The position numbers were made by a program, and so were the translations under genes. Shown here piece by piece: positions 42,730 through 51,781 of a stretch of 53,690 bases of DNA (the stretch's first letter is position 1; the number at the start of each line of letters is the position of its first letter). The stretch covers positions 1 through 53,690 of the forward strand of contig JAGXKM010000003.1 of assembly GCA_018335275.1 (NCBI GenBank), given 5' to 3'. This DNA comes from Anaerolineales bacterium (GTDB taxonomy: Bacteria > Chloroflexota > Anaerolineae > Anaerolineales > UBA11858). Under the pieces are notes generated by a model. It was not told the DNA's origin. It did not search any database and saw only the letters and a program-made list of their open reading frames with translations.

Positions 42730-44070
42730 TCATTTGCCATTTTTTGGCAGACTTTCCAATTTTTGACGGATTTCCTTGCTGAGGTTGTCCTTGACTTCTT
42801 GAAAAGGAATCCGTTTCATGACATCCTCAAAAAAACCATACACAATCAAGCGTTTCGCTTCCTCCAAAGGGATGCCGCGGGCTTGAAGGTAAAACAACTG
42901 ATCCGGGTCCACCTTTCCTACCGTGGAGCCGTGAGTGCAGCGCACGTCATCATTCTGGATTTCCAGGCCAGGAATGGAATCAGCCCGGGCGTCATCGCTC
43001 AGGATCATATTCCGATTTGCCTGGTAACCATCGATATATTGTGAACCCGGCGAAACGTAGATCATACCCCGCCACACGGAACGACTAGACCCCGTGAGCA
43101 CCCCTTTATACAGCAGATCGCTGTAGGTGTGAGGAGCGAGATGATTCTGCTGGGTGTTGAAGGTTTGATGCTGCTCCCCGTGCCCGAAATATAATCCCGA
43201 AATCTGCCCTTCCGCGCCCTCACCGACAAGGTCATAGGTTGAAAAGTGCTTGGATAAATGTGAACCCAAGGAAGCCATGACCCAGTTTATTTTTCCATCC
43301 CGGTCCACCTGGGCTTTTTTATGGGCGAAACTCCACATGTGCGTCCCAAAGGTTTGGAATTCCACAAATTCCAGGTTCGCTCCCGGGCCGACATATATCT
43401 CCCAATTCTCTCCCGCCAGGGCCTGTTCCGTGATGTCTTGAGGGGAAGTGGATTCGTGCAGATATTTTAACGACGCGCCCTCATCCAGGTAGATCACCAG
43501 GTGAGATAGATGAGCTACACTTGCTCCCGGGGCCCATGTCAGACCGTATATGGGTTTCTCGATCCGGACCCCTTTGGGGACATACAGGAAGATCCCCTGT
43601 TCGGCAAAAGCGCCCGTAAGGGCCGCAAATTTGCCGTCCTCCGGGGTGATGATCCTGCCCAAGACCTGATCAACAAGTTCTGGATGCTCCTCCGCGGCTG
43701 ATTTGAGATCCGTGAAAATCACACCCTGCTCGACCCATTCAGGCGATAAGGTGAGATTGACTTCCTGGGGAGTGAGAGTGGCTTGTCCACCTCGAGACCC
43801 GGCATCGGAGACACCGAAATAATCAGCCATGATCGTTTCTCGTTCACTTTGCCCCGCCTGACCATTGGGCAGCTGGAAACGATCCAGCTGCAAAGACCGG
43901 AGGGACGTTCTGCGCCAGGCCTCATCATCCGTGGACGACGGATAGGGTAAGTTTTGATAAACATCCCAGCATTTATTTTTATACTCTTTCCAGATGGAGG
44001 AAGATTCACCGTTGATAGGGAGATCTTCATCTGTGAGTTTAATTTCCTTTACGCGCTGCTTTCGAGCCAT
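42730..44070 (-). CDS. sufD: Fe-S cluster assembly protein SufD
   Basis: The 446-residue protein has the SufB/SufD beta-helix core with the C-terminal family motif CTHGSTVGKVDPDQLFYLQARG. With SufB and SufC it forms the SufBC2D scaffold on which clusters are built. It is located 13 bases after sufB. The N-terminal helical region (residues 1-120) is typical for SufD and less conserved. Confidence 0.95.
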   Translation of the reverse strand: MARKQRVKEIKLTDEDLPINGESSSIWKEYKNKCWDVYQNLPYPSSTDDEAWRRTSLRSLQLDRFQLPNGQAGQSERETIMADYFGVSDAGSRGGQATLTPQEVNLTLSPEWVEQGVIFTDLKSAAEEHPELVDQVLGRIITPEDGKFAALTGAFAEQGIFLYVPKGVRIEKPIYGLTWAPGASVAHLSHLVIYLDEGASLKYLHESTSPQDITEQALAGENWEIYVGPGANLEFVEFQTFGTHMWSFAHKKAQVDRDGKINWVMASLGSHLSKHFSTYDLVGEGAEGQISGLYFGHGEQHQTFNTQQNHLAPHTYSDLLYKGVLTGSSRSVWRGMIYVSPGSQYIDGYQANRNMILSDDARADSIPGLEIQNDDVRCTHGSTVGKVDPDQLFYLQARGIPLEEAKRLIVYGFFEDVMKRIPFQEVKDNLSKEIRQKLESLPKNGK

Positions 44071-44083
44071 TTTATTCCCTTTC

Positions 44084-45490
44084 TCAGCCGATGGATCCTT
44101 CCATCTGCAGCTGGATCAGACGGTTCATCTCAATTGCGTACTCCATGGGCAACTCTTTTACCAACGGTTCAATGAAACCCGAGACGACCATGCTCATGGC
44201 TTCTTCCTCATCAAGCCCCCGGCTCATCAGATAAAATAACTGCTCAGATTCCACTTTGGAGACGGAAGCCTCGTGGCCGATGCTCACATCCTGCTCATCA
44301 ATTTCAATATAAGGATACGTATCCGTGCGCGAATACTCATCCAAGAGCAAAGCATCACATTCCACATTGGATCGGACGTTATTGTTACCCTTGTTGACCT
44401 TCATCAAGCCGCGGTAGGAAGCCTGGCCCCCGTCCTTGCTGATCGATTTTGAGATGATTTTGCTGGACGTGTTAGGAGCGAGGTGCATCACTTTTCCGCC
44501 CGTATCATGGATCTGACCTTCCCCCGCAAAAGCGATGGACAAAACCTCACCATGGGCCCCTTCCCCCATCAACATACAGGAGGGGTATTTCATGGTCACC
44601 TTGGATCCCATGTTGGCATCCACCCATTCCATGGTCGCGTTCTCTCCCACCCGGGCTCGTTGGGTCACTAAATTATAGACATTATTGGACCAATTCTGGA
44701 TGGTCGTATAGCGGACCCGGGCGTCTTTTTTGACCACGATCTCAATCACACCGCTGTGGAATGAGTCAGTTGTGTACTGGGGCGCTGTACATCCCTCCAC
44801 GTAATGGACCTTGGATCCTTCATCCGCGATGATCAAAGAACGTTCAAACTGCCCTATGTTGGCTGCGTTGAGCCGGAAATAGGCCTGCAAAGGGAGTTCA
44901 ACCTCCACCCCCGGCGGGATGTAGACGAAAGAACCGCCCGACCACACTGCGCTGTTCAGGGCCGCAAATTTGTTGTCCGTATGAGGGATCACCGTGCCAA
45001 AATATTCCCTGAAGAGATCTGGATGCTCCCGCAGCCCATTTTCGATGCTCTTAAATATGACCCCTTTCTTTTCCAACTTCTCATGAATGCTGTGGTACAC
45101 CATTTCCGATTCGTATTGGGCCCCGACGCCGGAAAGAAATTTCTGCTCCGCCTCCGGGATCCCTAAACGATTAAATGTCTCCTTGATCGTATCTGGAACC
45201 TCATCCCAGGATCGCCCCTCTTTATCCGTAGGTTTGACGTAATAAAAGATATCATTCAAATCCAGATCAGAAAGGTCCGGCCCCCAGTTTGGCATGGGCC
45301 GCTGCTCGAAATGACGCAAGGCCCGGAGCCGGTACTTAAGCATCCATTCCGGTTCCCCCTTCATAAAAGAGATCTCTCGAACTACCTTTTCATCCAAGCC
45401 TTTGCGGCTTTTAAATACATGTGTTTCCGGATCGCGAAATCCGTACTTATAATCTCCAATTCCTTCAAGAAGCTTTTCGTCCGTTGTCAT
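44084..45490 (-). CDS. sufB: Fe-S cluster assembly protein SufB
   Basis: The 468-residue protein is SufB, with [28 protein letters not shown]-type core (conserved Cys in NVECDALL) and C-terminal [19 protein letters not shown]. It is the cluster-holding subunit of SufBC2D. The start at 45490 is set by GGAGG at 45495-45499; a TTG one codon upstream is less likely. It lies between sufC and sufD. Confidence 0.97.
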   Translation of the reverse strand: MTTDEKLLEGIGDYKYGFRDPETHVFKSRKGLDEKVVREISFMKGEPEWMLKYRLRALRHFEQRPMPNWGPDLSDLDLNDIFYYVKPTDKEGRSWDEVPDTIKETFNRLGIPEAEQKFLSGVGAQYESEMVYHSIHEKLEKKGVIFKSIENGLREHPDLFREYFGTVIPHTDNKFAALNSAVWSGGSFVYIPPGVEVELPLQAYFRLNAANIGQFERSLIIADEGSKVHYVEGCTAPQYTTDSFHSGVIEIVVKKDARVRYTTIQNWSNNVYNLVTQRARVGENATMEWVDANMGSKVTMKYPSCMLMGEGAHGEVLSIAFAGEGQIHDTGGKVMHLAPNTSSKIISKSISKDGGQASYRGLMKVNKGNNNVRSNVECDALLLDEYSRTDTYPYIEIDEQDVSIGHEASVSKVESEQLFYLMSRGLDEEEAMSMVVSGFIEPLVKELPMEYAIEMNRLIQLQMEGSIG

Positions 45491-45526
45491 CAATCCTCCA
45501 CCAGTAAAGCTAATCGAAAGCCTGCA

Positions 45527-46291
45527 TTATCCGGCATTCTTCTCCCGAACCCATGCATACCCTTCTTCCTCCAATCGTTTAGCCAATTCCGGACCGCCAG
45601 ATTCTACAATTCGACCATCCAACATCACGTGCACAAAATCCGGTTTGATGTAATTCAAAACCCGCTGATAGTGCGTGATCATCAAAGTGCCTTGCTGGTC
45701 TGAGCGGAGCTTATTCACGCCGTCCGCCACCGTTTGCAGGGCGTCAATATCCAACCCGGAATCCGTCTCATCCAGGATCGCAAAAGTAGGATCCAGAGCT
45801 GCCATCTGCAAAATCTCAACCCTCTTTTTCTCCCCACCGGAGAAACCCTCGTTTAAGTATCGTCCCGCAAAGGAAGTTTCCAACTCCAACAATTCCATCT
45901 TTTCACGGAGCATCTTCCGGAAGGCAGGGATGGAAATTCCCTCATCCTCCGGATTATTGGCTTTTCTTTTCGCATTGACCGCAGTCCGTAAAAAGTTTGC
46001 CACGGAAACCCCGGGCACCGCTACTGGATACTGAAAGGCCAGGAACAACCCTTTATGCGCCCTTTCATCCGGATCCAAATCTAAGATGTTTTCTCCGTCC
46101 AAAAGGACTTCCCCTTTTTCCACTTCAAATTTTGGGTGCCCCATCAAAGCATACGCCAGGGTGGATTTTCCTGTCCCATTGGGGCCCATGATCGCGTGCA
46201 CCTCGCCCGTTTTTATGGTCAGGTTTACCCCTTTTAAGATCTCCGTGTCTTCCACCCCAACATGCAGGTCATTAATGATCAATTCCGTCAT
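45527..46291 (-). CDS. sufC: Fe-S cluster assembly ATPase SufC
   Basis: The 254-residue protein is an ABC-type ATPase: Walker A GPNGTGKST, signature FSGGEKKRVEI and Walker B FAILDETDSGLD with the SufC-type spacing. It powers the SufBCD complex. ATG 46291 is preferred over a TTG one codon earlier, with GGAG ten bases upstream. It is the first gene of the suf operon; its promoter is at 46352-46380. Confidence 0.97.
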   Translation of the reverse strand: MTELIINDLHVGVEDTEILKGVNLTIKTGEVHAIMGPNGTGKSTLAYALMGHPKFEVEKGEVLLDGENILDLDPDERAHKGLFLAFQYPVAVPGVSVANFLRTAVNAKRKANNPEDEGISIPAFRKMLREKMELLELETSFAGRYLNEGFSGGEKKRVEILQMAALDPTFAILDETDSGLDIDALQTVADGVNKLRSDQQGTLMITHYQRVLNYIKPDFVHVMLDGRIVESGGPELAKRLEEEGYAWVREKNAG

Positions 46292-46351
46292 CAATACGTT
46301 ACTCCAATATCCTTTTCAGGATCCACGAAAGTCCCTTCTCTACTGCGTGAG

Positions 46352-46380
46352 ATTGTAGCACATAAGGCACCTTAAGTCAA
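46352..46380 (-). promoter_or_regulatory. Promoter of the suf operon (minus strand)
   Basis: On the minus strand TTGACT (46375-46380) and TACAAT (46352-46357) are exactly 17 bases apart. Transcription would begin near 46345, about 50 bases before sufC. The -35 box forms one arm of the inverted repeat that also includes the -35 box of the divergent promoter. Confidence 0.8.
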
Positions 46381-46412
46381 TATTTAGGATAATTATCATA
46401 TAAATTATTGAC
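46376..46412. promoter_or_regulatory. Nested palindrome between the divergent suf promoters (candidate operator)
   Basis: GTCAATA (46376-46382) and TATTGAC (46406-46412) form a perfect inverted repeat whose arms overlap both -35 boxes. Inside is a perfect ten-base palindrome GATAATTATC (46388-46397). The central part resembles Fur-box hexamers, while the outer arms could bind the SufR-like regulator encoded next door. One bound dimer could silence both promoters. Confidence 0.6.
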
Positions 46413-46436
46413 GTTTCGGGGTTTCAATGATATACT
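46408..46436 (+). promoter_or_regulatory. Promoter of the sufR-like gene (plus strand)
   Basis: TTGACG (46408-46413) and TATACT (46431-46436) are 17 bases apart. Transcription would start near 46443, about 36 bases before the ATG at 46479. Confidence 0.78.
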
Positions 46437-46478
46437 GCAACCAAATCAGGCTTCATTAAGTTGATAAATCATAGAAAA

Positions 46479-47111
46479 ATGAGCAATAACACCCGCGAAC
46501 GCGTCTTAAAAAATTTACTTTTAAACCAGCGCTGTACCGTGAATGAACTTGCCGAGGCAGTGGACATCAACCCCATCTCAGTCCGGCATCATGTCAACAA
46601 ACTGGAAGCGGAAGGGTTGATCACCTCAGAAGAAGAGCGGCATGGGGTCGGCAGGCCTCGGCTGGTTTACAGTCTCACCAAAAGAGGGATGGAGCGATTT
46701 CCCAAACGGTATCTGACGCTGACCTTACGCATCCTGGACCAACTTGAAGACACCCTATCCAAAAAAGCAGTCAGCGAGCTCTTCCAGGACATAGCGGAGG
46801 ATATGGCGGAAGAAATGACCCAGGATATTGAAATAGAACAGTTAACCATGAAAGAGCGGTTGAACCTTCTTCAGGAGGTGATGACATCCAAGGGTTACAC
46901 TGTGACATTATCAGAACAAGATGACACCTATCATGTCATTGAGGCCAGCTGCCCGTACCACCATGTAGGCGAATCTCATCCGGAAATCTGTGCTGTTGAT
47001 CAAGAACTCATCTCTCGCTTCGTTGCCGTTCCTCCAAAAAGAATCACCTGTATATTGGATGGGGACACCCAATGCACGTATGTCATCCCTAAAACAGCCG
47101 AAGAGATGTGA
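46479..47111 (+). CDS. SufR-like Fe-S-sensing transcriptional regulator
   Basis: The 210-residue protein has an N-terminal winged helix-turn-helix (RCTVNELAEAVDINPISVRHHV, written here in part: TVNELAEAV and SVRHHVNKLE) followed by GVGRPRLVYSLT, which is typical of the SufR/DeoR-like group. The C-terminal half carries four cysteines in SCPYHHVG, HPEICAVD, RITCILDG and DTQCTYVI, spaced as in SufR-type Fe-S ligands. It is divergent from the suf operon and likely senses cluster status to repress it. ATG 46479 is preferred over a TTG at 46461. Confidence 0.88.
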   Translation: MSNNTRERVLKNLLLNQRCTVNELAEAVDINPISVRHHVNKLEAEGLITSEEERHGVGRPRLVYSLTKRGMERFPKRYLTLTLRILDQLEDTLSKKAVSELFQDIAEDMAEEMTQDIEIEQLTMKERLNLLQEVMTSKGYTVTLSEQDDTYHVIEASCPYHHVGESHPEICAVDQELISRFVAVPPKRITCILDGDTQCTYVIPKTAEEM

Positions 47112-47130
47112 GTAAAAGGATCCCCCGATT

Positions 47131-47457
47131 ATGAGCGATTTGAAATGGAAGATTGAAGAAACTCACCCCGAAAAAGCGGAAAAACTTGAAGCGGATCTCC
47201 GCGAAGTCATCGATCCCGAGTTAGGGATGAACATTATCCAACTGGGATTGGTCAGGAATGTCATCCTTCAAGATGAAAAGGCCAAAGTGACCATGATCAT
47301 GACTACCCCCTTCTGCCCTTACGCACCTCAAATCATGGAATCCTGCCGCGCCAAAGCAGAAGAATCACTGGATTATCCAACAGAAATCGAGCTGGGGGAT
47401 GAAGTATGGAACCGGTCGTTTATGGAAAATGATCAGGAAGACTGGGGGTTATACTAA
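47131..47457 (+). CDS. SufT-like (MIP18/DUF59 family) Fe-S assembly factor
   Basis: The 108-residue protein has the DUF59 signature VIDPELGMNIIQLGLV and the conserved TTPFCPYAP segment with its Cys. Members of this family help in Fe-S protein maturation. It starts 19 bases after the sufR-like gene and is probably in the same transcript. Its position next to the suf operon supports a role in cluster carriage. Confidence 0.9.
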   Translation: MSDLKWKIEETHPEKAEKLEADLREVIDPELGMNIIQLGLVRNVILQDEKAKVTMIMTTPFCPYAPQIMESCRAKAEESLDYPTEIELGDEVWNRSFMENDQEDWGLY

Positions 47458-47560
47458 ACAAGTCGAAAACAATCCCACAGCGAAAATACAGCAAAGAATA
47501 CCCACCGTCTTCGAAGAATTTCCTGAGTTTTTTACTTTCAACAGCTCTGATTCGGTCCCC

Positions 47561-47589
47561 TTTTCAAAACGCCTGTTCTATGCTACACT
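47561..47589 (+). promoter_or_regulatory. Probable promoter of the rpsF operon
   Basis: TTTTCA (47561-47566) and TACACT (47584-47589) are 17 bases apart, and TGC before the -10 box makes it an extended -10 element. Transcription would begin near 47596, giving a leader of about 77 bases before rpsF. Confidence 0.5.
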
Positions 47590-47621
47590 ACCAGACGGTC
47601 ATTTAAATATTAGCTTTCCGT

Positions 47622-47649
47622 TCTCGGCCCCTGACCAGGATTCCCGAGA
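47622..47649 (+). promoter_or_regulatory. Stem-loop in the rpsF leader (possible S6-S18 binding site)
   Basis: TCTCGG (47622-47627) pairs with CCGAGA (47644-47649) around a 16-base loop. Many bacteria regulate rpsF operons through an S6-S18 binding RNA in this position, but I cannot confirm the known conserved bulge here. The ribosome site AAGGAGAG lies 13 bases further on. Confidence 0.3.
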
Positions 47650-47672
47650 GCAAACCCGTGGAAAGGAGAGAT

Positions 47673-47960
47673 ATGCGCGAATACGAACTTGTCGTTATCA
47701 CCACCCCAGAATTCGATGAAGAGGCAACAATGGAAATCATCGATAAAATCAAAGGGTGGATCTCAGAAGCAGGGGGAACAATAGAAAACCTCGAACATTG
47801 GGGACGCCGCAAATTCGCTTATGAAATCAAGAACCAGAAAGAGGGGCAATATTTTATATTTAACCTTGAGCTGCCCCCCACTTTCATCGCCACCCTAGAG
47901 CGAAATATGCGCTTACAGGAACCTATCCTCAGATACTTGATCACACGCCAAGAGGATTAA
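47673..47960 (+). CDS. rpsF: 30S ribosomal protein S6
   Basis: The 95-residue protein is S6: MREYELVVITTPEF at the start and WGRRKFAYEIKNQKEGQYFIF in the middle. It binds S18 and 16S rRNA in the small subunit. ATG 47673 follows AAGGAGAG; an earlier start would add five residues and lose the ribosome site. It begins the rpsF-ssb-rpsR operon. Confidence 0.97.
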   Translation: MREYELVVITTPEFDEEATMEIIDKIKGWISEAGGTIENLEHWGRRKFAYEIKNQKEGQYFIFNLELPPTFIATLERNMRLQEPILRYLITRQED

Positions 47961-48074
47961 AAGATCCCTGGTCGCACAGAGGACACCCTCCCATAAGGAA
48001 AGGAAAAAGGAGAACCACCTGGGGATGGAACTGACACAGGTAAGGTCCCAACCTTTACAAACAGGAGCCGATGT

Positions 48075-48467
48075 ATGAGCCGCAGTCTAAACAAGGTGAT
48101 GATCATTGGTAATTTGGGTCGTGAACCAGAAATGCGATATACCCCGTCGGGAAAACCCTTGACGAAGTTCCGGGTGGCCACAAATAGACGATGGACCACG
48201 CCTGATGGCGAAGAACAAACAGAGACAGAATGGTTCAATGTCGTTACCTGGGGCAAACTCGCCGAGATTTGCAATCAGTACCTGACCAAAGGTGAGAGGG
48301 TATATATCGAAGGCCGGCTGCACACGCGGCACTGGACGGACGAGGATGGAAACCATCAATCCGCAACAGAGGTCGTGGCTCAAGAGATGATTATGTTGGG
48401 CAGCCCGTCCCAGACAGATGATCAAAAGACAGAAAACATCCGCGAAGAAGACGAGTTTCCATTTTAG
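48075..48467 (+). CDS. ssb: Single-stranded DNA-binding protein
   Basis: The 130-residue protein has an OB-fold (SLNKVMIIGNLGREPEMRYT, then FNVVTWGKLAEICNQYLTKG) and a short acidic tail ending in EDEFPF, which serves to dock partner enzymes. It coats single-stranded DNA in replication and repair. AGGAG lies eight bases before the ATG. The tail linker is short compared with E. coli SSB (178 residues). Confidence 0.97.
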   Translation: MSRSLNKVMIIGNLGREPEMRYTPSGKPLTKFRVATNRRWTTPDGEEQTETEWFNVVTWGKLAEICNQYLTKGERVYIEGRLHTRHWTDEDGNHQSATEVVAQEMIMLGSPSQTDDQKTENIREEDEFPF

Positions 48468-48494
48468 GCAACAGCAGATCAGTAGGAGTGTATT

Positions 48495-48728
48495 ATGGCA
48501 AACAGAAGTTTCCACGACCGCAGACAATGTAGATTCTGCGCTGACCCAGATTTGAAAATTGATTATAAAGACATTAACTCTCTGACCCGATTCACGACGG
48601 ATCACGGCAAAATCCGATCTCGTCGGCAAACCGGAACATGCGCAAAACACCAGCGCAGGCTGGCGAAAGCGATCAAACGTGCTCGACATTTAGCACTCCT
48701 CCCCTTTTCCGGGGAATCCTTACGCTAA
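48495..48728 (+). CDS. rpsR: 30S ribosomal protein S18
   Basis: The 77-residue protein is S18, with [19 protein letters not shown] and [22 protein letters not shown]. The pair of Cys in RQCRFCADP plus Cys and His in TCAKH suggest the zinc-binding (C+) form. It follows ssb by 27 bases with an AGGAG site. rplI, which often follows in this operon, is not present here. Confidence 0.97.
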   Translation: MANRSFHDRRQCRFCADPDLKIDYKDINSLTRFTTDHGKIRSRRQTGTCAKHQRRLAKAIKRARHLALLPFSGESLR

Positions 48729-48812
48729 TCCAGTATCGCAGAGCGGGATCTGGGGAAACATTTGATCGCTCCCCATCAGAGTCCCAGCAGTAGAAAGAGG
48801 CGAAACCCAATT

Positions 48813-50171
48813 ATGCCAAAACCAAGAAATAAAAAATTTATCGCAATTAAGGAAAAAGAAAAACGCCAGAAGCGCATCATCATCATCGGGACGGCAGTCG
48901 TCCTGGCAGCTGTCCTGGGATTGGTCCTTTATGGTGTGTTCGACTTAAGGGTATTGCAACCTAAAAAGACGATCGTAGAATTAGGATCCAGAACAGTCAA
49001 CGTGACCGAGTTTAAACAAAGGGTCCGTTATCAACGGTTCCAATTGTCAAGGCAAGCTATGCAGCTGGTCCAAATCCAGCAAAGCATGGGCGGTGACGCA
49101 CAAACCTCAGCGTATTTCCAACAGCAATTAATGCAAATTGCCCAACAGTTGAACCAACCCAACACGATCGGTCAACAAGTCATCCAGACCTTGACGGACG
49201 AATTGATCATCATGGAAGAAGCTGACAAAATGGGGATCGAGATCAGTGAGGAAACCTTTGAAAGAGAATTGAAGGGTTTATTCGGATATTTTCCCCAGGG
49301 GACACCTACCCCCCAAGCGACCTTTGCGCCGCAGCCGACCTCCACGTTGACATCACAGCAGCTGACCCTCGTACCCGACACGCCCACAGCCACAACGGAA
49401 GCCCAGGAAACTGAGGGAGAAGAGGAAAGCACAGCCCCTACCCCCACAGCGACCCTTGACCAGGAATCAGAAGGGGAAAACGATCCGACAGCAACCCCGA
49501 TGATCCAACCCACGGAAATCACTGCAGAAGTTTATCAAGAAAACTACCAGGAATGGATTGATTCCCTAAATGATGAGGCTGGGATCAAGGAAGAAACCTT
49601 TCGCGAATTGGTGAGGGGATTCCTCATCCAGCAGGAAGTGCGCGAAAAAGTGACCACAGATCTCAAGCGCACTCAAGACCAGGTCTGGGCTCGGCATATC
49701 CTCGTCGAAGATGAAGAAACCGCCCAAGAGGTACTCTCCAAACTTGAAGAAGGGGAAACCTTCGCTGATCTCGCCTCTGAGTATTCAGTCGATACCTCAA
49801 ACAAAGATCGGGGAGGGAACTTGGGTTGGTTCGGGAGAGGAACCATGGTGCCAGCCTTCGAAGAGATCGCCTTCGCGCTCGACACCGGCGAGGTCAGTGA
49901 TCCCATTCAGACCCAGTTTGGCTGGCATATCATCCAGGTGATTGGCCATGAAGAACGCTCGATATCTCAAGAAAGGTTCCAACAATTGAAAGATCAAGCG
50001 TTCAGGGACTGGTTGGCGGAAAAAAGGCAGGAATATGAAGCAGAGGTTGCGGATGATTGGCAAAAATACGTTCCCAGCGAACCAGATCTTCCGCCCCAAT
50101 TACAACAGATCATTAACCTTTCCCAACAACAACCCCAACAAAATCCACCCCCAGCTACAACCAGCCCATAA
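48813..50171 (+). CDS. Membrane-anchored parvulin-type peptidyl-prolyl isomerase (SurA/PrsA-like)
   Basis: The 452-residue protein has a basic N-terminus and one membrane anchor (about residues 25-47), then a SurA-like helical chaperone part. A Thr/Pro-rich linker (about 165-235) splits it. The parvulin domain lies at about 285-390, with VWARHILVEDEETAQEVL, GGNLGWFGRG and FGWHIIQVIG. The C-terminus is Gln/Pro-rich. It should help fold exported proteins outside the membrane. ATG 48813 has AGAGG twelve bases before it; an earlier TTG is less likely. It probably shares the rpsF operon transcript. Confidence 0.9.
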   Translation: MPKPRNKKFIAIKEKEKRQKRIIIIGTAVVLAAVLGLVLYGVFDLRVLQPKKTIVELGSRTVNVTEFKQRVRYQRFQLSRQAMQLVQIQQSMGGDAQTSAYFQQQLMQIAQQLNQPNTIGQQVIQTLTDELIIMEEADKMGIEISEETFERELKGLFGYFPQGTPTPQATFAPQPTSTLTSQQLTLVPDTPTATTEAQETEGEEESTAPTPTATLDQESEGENDPTATPMIQPTEITAEVYQENYQEWIDSLNDEAGIKEETFRELVRGFLIQQEVREKVTTDLKRTQDQVWARHILVEDEETAQEVLSKLEEGETFADLASEYSVDTSNKDRGGNLGWFGRGTMVPAFEEIAFALDTGEVSDPIQTQFGWHIIQVIGHEERSISQERFQQLKDQAFRDWLAEKRQEYEAEVADDWQKYVPSEPDLPPQLQQIINLSQQQPQQNPPPATTSP

Positions 50172-50190
50172 CCCTTGATTTCCATCATCA

Positions 50191-50225
50191 AAAAACTCCC
50201 GGAAAGGTTTTTTCCGGGAGTTTTT
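50191..50225. terminator. Bidirectional intrinsic terminator
   Basis: A perfect 15-base-pair stem (50191-50205 with 50211-50225) with A-runs on one side and T-runs on the other can terminate transcription from both sides. It separates the convergent parvulin and RNase PH genes. Confidence 0.93.
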
Positions 50226-50244
50226 CGTTTAAAGAGAAGAGATC

Positions 50245-50970
50245 TCAAGTCGATATATTTAAGGCCCGGCGCTGGACAGAAATAAGCTCTTCAATGCCCT
50301 GGTTTGCAAGTTCGAGCAACGAATCCAGCGTCCGCTGCGAAAAAGGGTTCCCCTCCGCGGTTCCCTGGATCTCGATATATCTCTGATTCGCGTTCATGAC
50401 GACATTGAGATCCACATCCGCTTTTGAATCCTCTTCATAACACAGGTCAAGCACAGGTTCATCACGGATCACGCCCACACTGACAGCCGCCACGGGAGGG
50501 GCAAATACATCCGGGGTCAAGCTCCCCTCCCGGATTAACCTTTGGAGTGCCAAAGCCAGGGCCACATATCCCCCTGTGATGGAAGCGGTGCGCGTCCCAC
50601 CATCCGCCTGGAGGACATCGCAATCCACGATGCAGGTCCGGGGACCTAACTTCTTGAGGTCAACTGCCGCTCTTAAACTTCGGCCGATCAACCTCCGTAT
50701 CTCCTGGGTGCGCCCTCCCAGGCCATCGGTTTCTCGAGATCTGCGGGTATGGGTAGAACGGGGAAGCATGGCATATTCAGCGGTGACCCATCCCCCGCTC
50801 ACCTCATTCCGTTCCATCCAACCGGGAACATCCTCCTCTATGCTTACATTGCAGAGGACCTTCGTTTTCCCAGTAGAGATTAACACGGACCCTTCCGGAT
50901 ACTCGATGAAGTCCGTGGTGAATGAAATCGGTCGGAGTTGGTCCCGGCGGCGGCCGTCCTGACGTTTCAT
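50245..50970 (-). CDS. rph: Ribonuclease PH
   Basis: The 241-residue protein is a phosphorolytic 3'-5' exoribonuclease that trims tRNA 3' ends. Family motifs are MLPRSTHTRRSRE, DVLQADGGTRTASITGG and GTAEGNPFSQRTLDSLL. GGGAGG precedes the ATG. It stands alone on the minus strand and ends at the shared terminator. Confidence 0.97.
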   Translation of the reverse strand: MKRQDGRRRDQLRPISFTTDFIEYPEGSVLISTGKTKVLCNVSIEEDVPGWMERNEVSGGWVTAEYAMLPRSTHTRRSRETDGLGGRTQEIRRLIGRSLRAAVDLKKLGPRTCIVDCDVLQADGGTRTASITGGYVALALALQRLIREGSLTPDVFAPPVAAVSVGVIRDEPVLDLCYEEDSKADVDLNVVMNANQRYIEIQGTAEGNPFSQRTLDSLLELANQGIEELISVQRRALNIST

Positions 50971-51040
50971 GTTTTTACCCTCCCTGTTCTGATAGCTTGC
51001 TTCGTCTCCCCAGTCATGGTGTGATAAATATCATGGTAGG

Positions 51041-51781
51041 TTAGTGCTGTAAGATCTGGCTCAAGAACTCCTGTGTCCTTTCGGTCCCCGGGTTATTGAA
51101 TAATTCTTCAGGCGTGGTCAACTCCACCAACCGACCAAAATCCAAAAAAGCGATCCGATCCGCGGCTGCCCTTACGAATCCCATTTCATGGGAAACCACA
51201 ACCATCGTCATCCCCTCCTCCGCCAAATCCAGCATGACATCCAATACCCCCTTGATCATCTCGGGGTCGAGCGCTGATGTCGGTTCGTCAAAAAGCATGA
51301 TCTTTGGATCCATAGCCAGGGCCCGGGCGATAGCCACCCGCTGTTTTTGCCCTCCCGAGAGTTGGGAAGGATAAGAATCCCATTTTTCCCCGATGCCTAC
51401 TTTCTTCAACTGCTGATGGGCAATTTCTTCCGCTTCCTTTGGCTTGCGATTTCGAACCACCCTCTGAGCAAGGGTGATATTTTCCAGAGCTGTGAGATGA
51501 GGGAAAAGGTTGAACAACTGGAATACAATCCCTATCTCTGCCCTGACTTGGTTGATGTTCTTTGGGTTAGCAACCGACACGCCGTCAACGATGATATCGC
51601 CTTTATCTATCACTTCCAAACGGTTGATACAGCGCAGCAAGGTCGACTTCCCACCCCCCGACGGCCCGATGATGACCAGCACTTCTCCCACCTGGACATC
51701 GAAACTCACATCATATACCGCTTCGACACGGCCAAAACTTTTATATGCGTTTTTGATCCGGATAATCGGTTCTTCAGTCAA
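51041..51781 (-). CDS. Polar amino acid ABC transporter ATP-binding protein (GlnQ-like)
   Basis: The 246-residue ATPase has Walker [12 protein letters not shown], signature [15 protein letters not shown] and Walker [15 protein letters not shown], with [11 protein letters not shown] after it, all typical of the GlnQ/HisP group. The TTG start at 51781 is chosen because a strong AAAGGAGAT site lies eight bases before it; a longer TTG start at 51799 would overlap that site. The gene overlaps the permease stop by eight bases. It powers the importer encoded upstream. Confidence 0.94.
   Translation of the reverse strand: MTEEPIIRIKNAYKSFGRVEAVYDVSFDVQVGEVLVIIGPSGGGKSTLLRCINRLEVIDKGDIIVDGVSVANPKNINQVRAEIGIVFQLFNLFPHLTALENITLAQRVVRNRKPKEAEEIAHQQLKKVGIGEKWDSYPSQLSGGQKQRVAIARALAMDPKIMLFDEPTSALDPEMIKGVLDVMLDLAEEGMTMVVVSHEMGFVRAAADRIAFLDFGRLVELTTPEELFNNPGTERTQEFLSQILQH

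Noticed and set aside
48087-48689. 200-codon minus-strand frame over ssb and rpsR
   Set aside because: It lies entirely opposite two conserved genes and has a low-complexity, non-family protein sequence.
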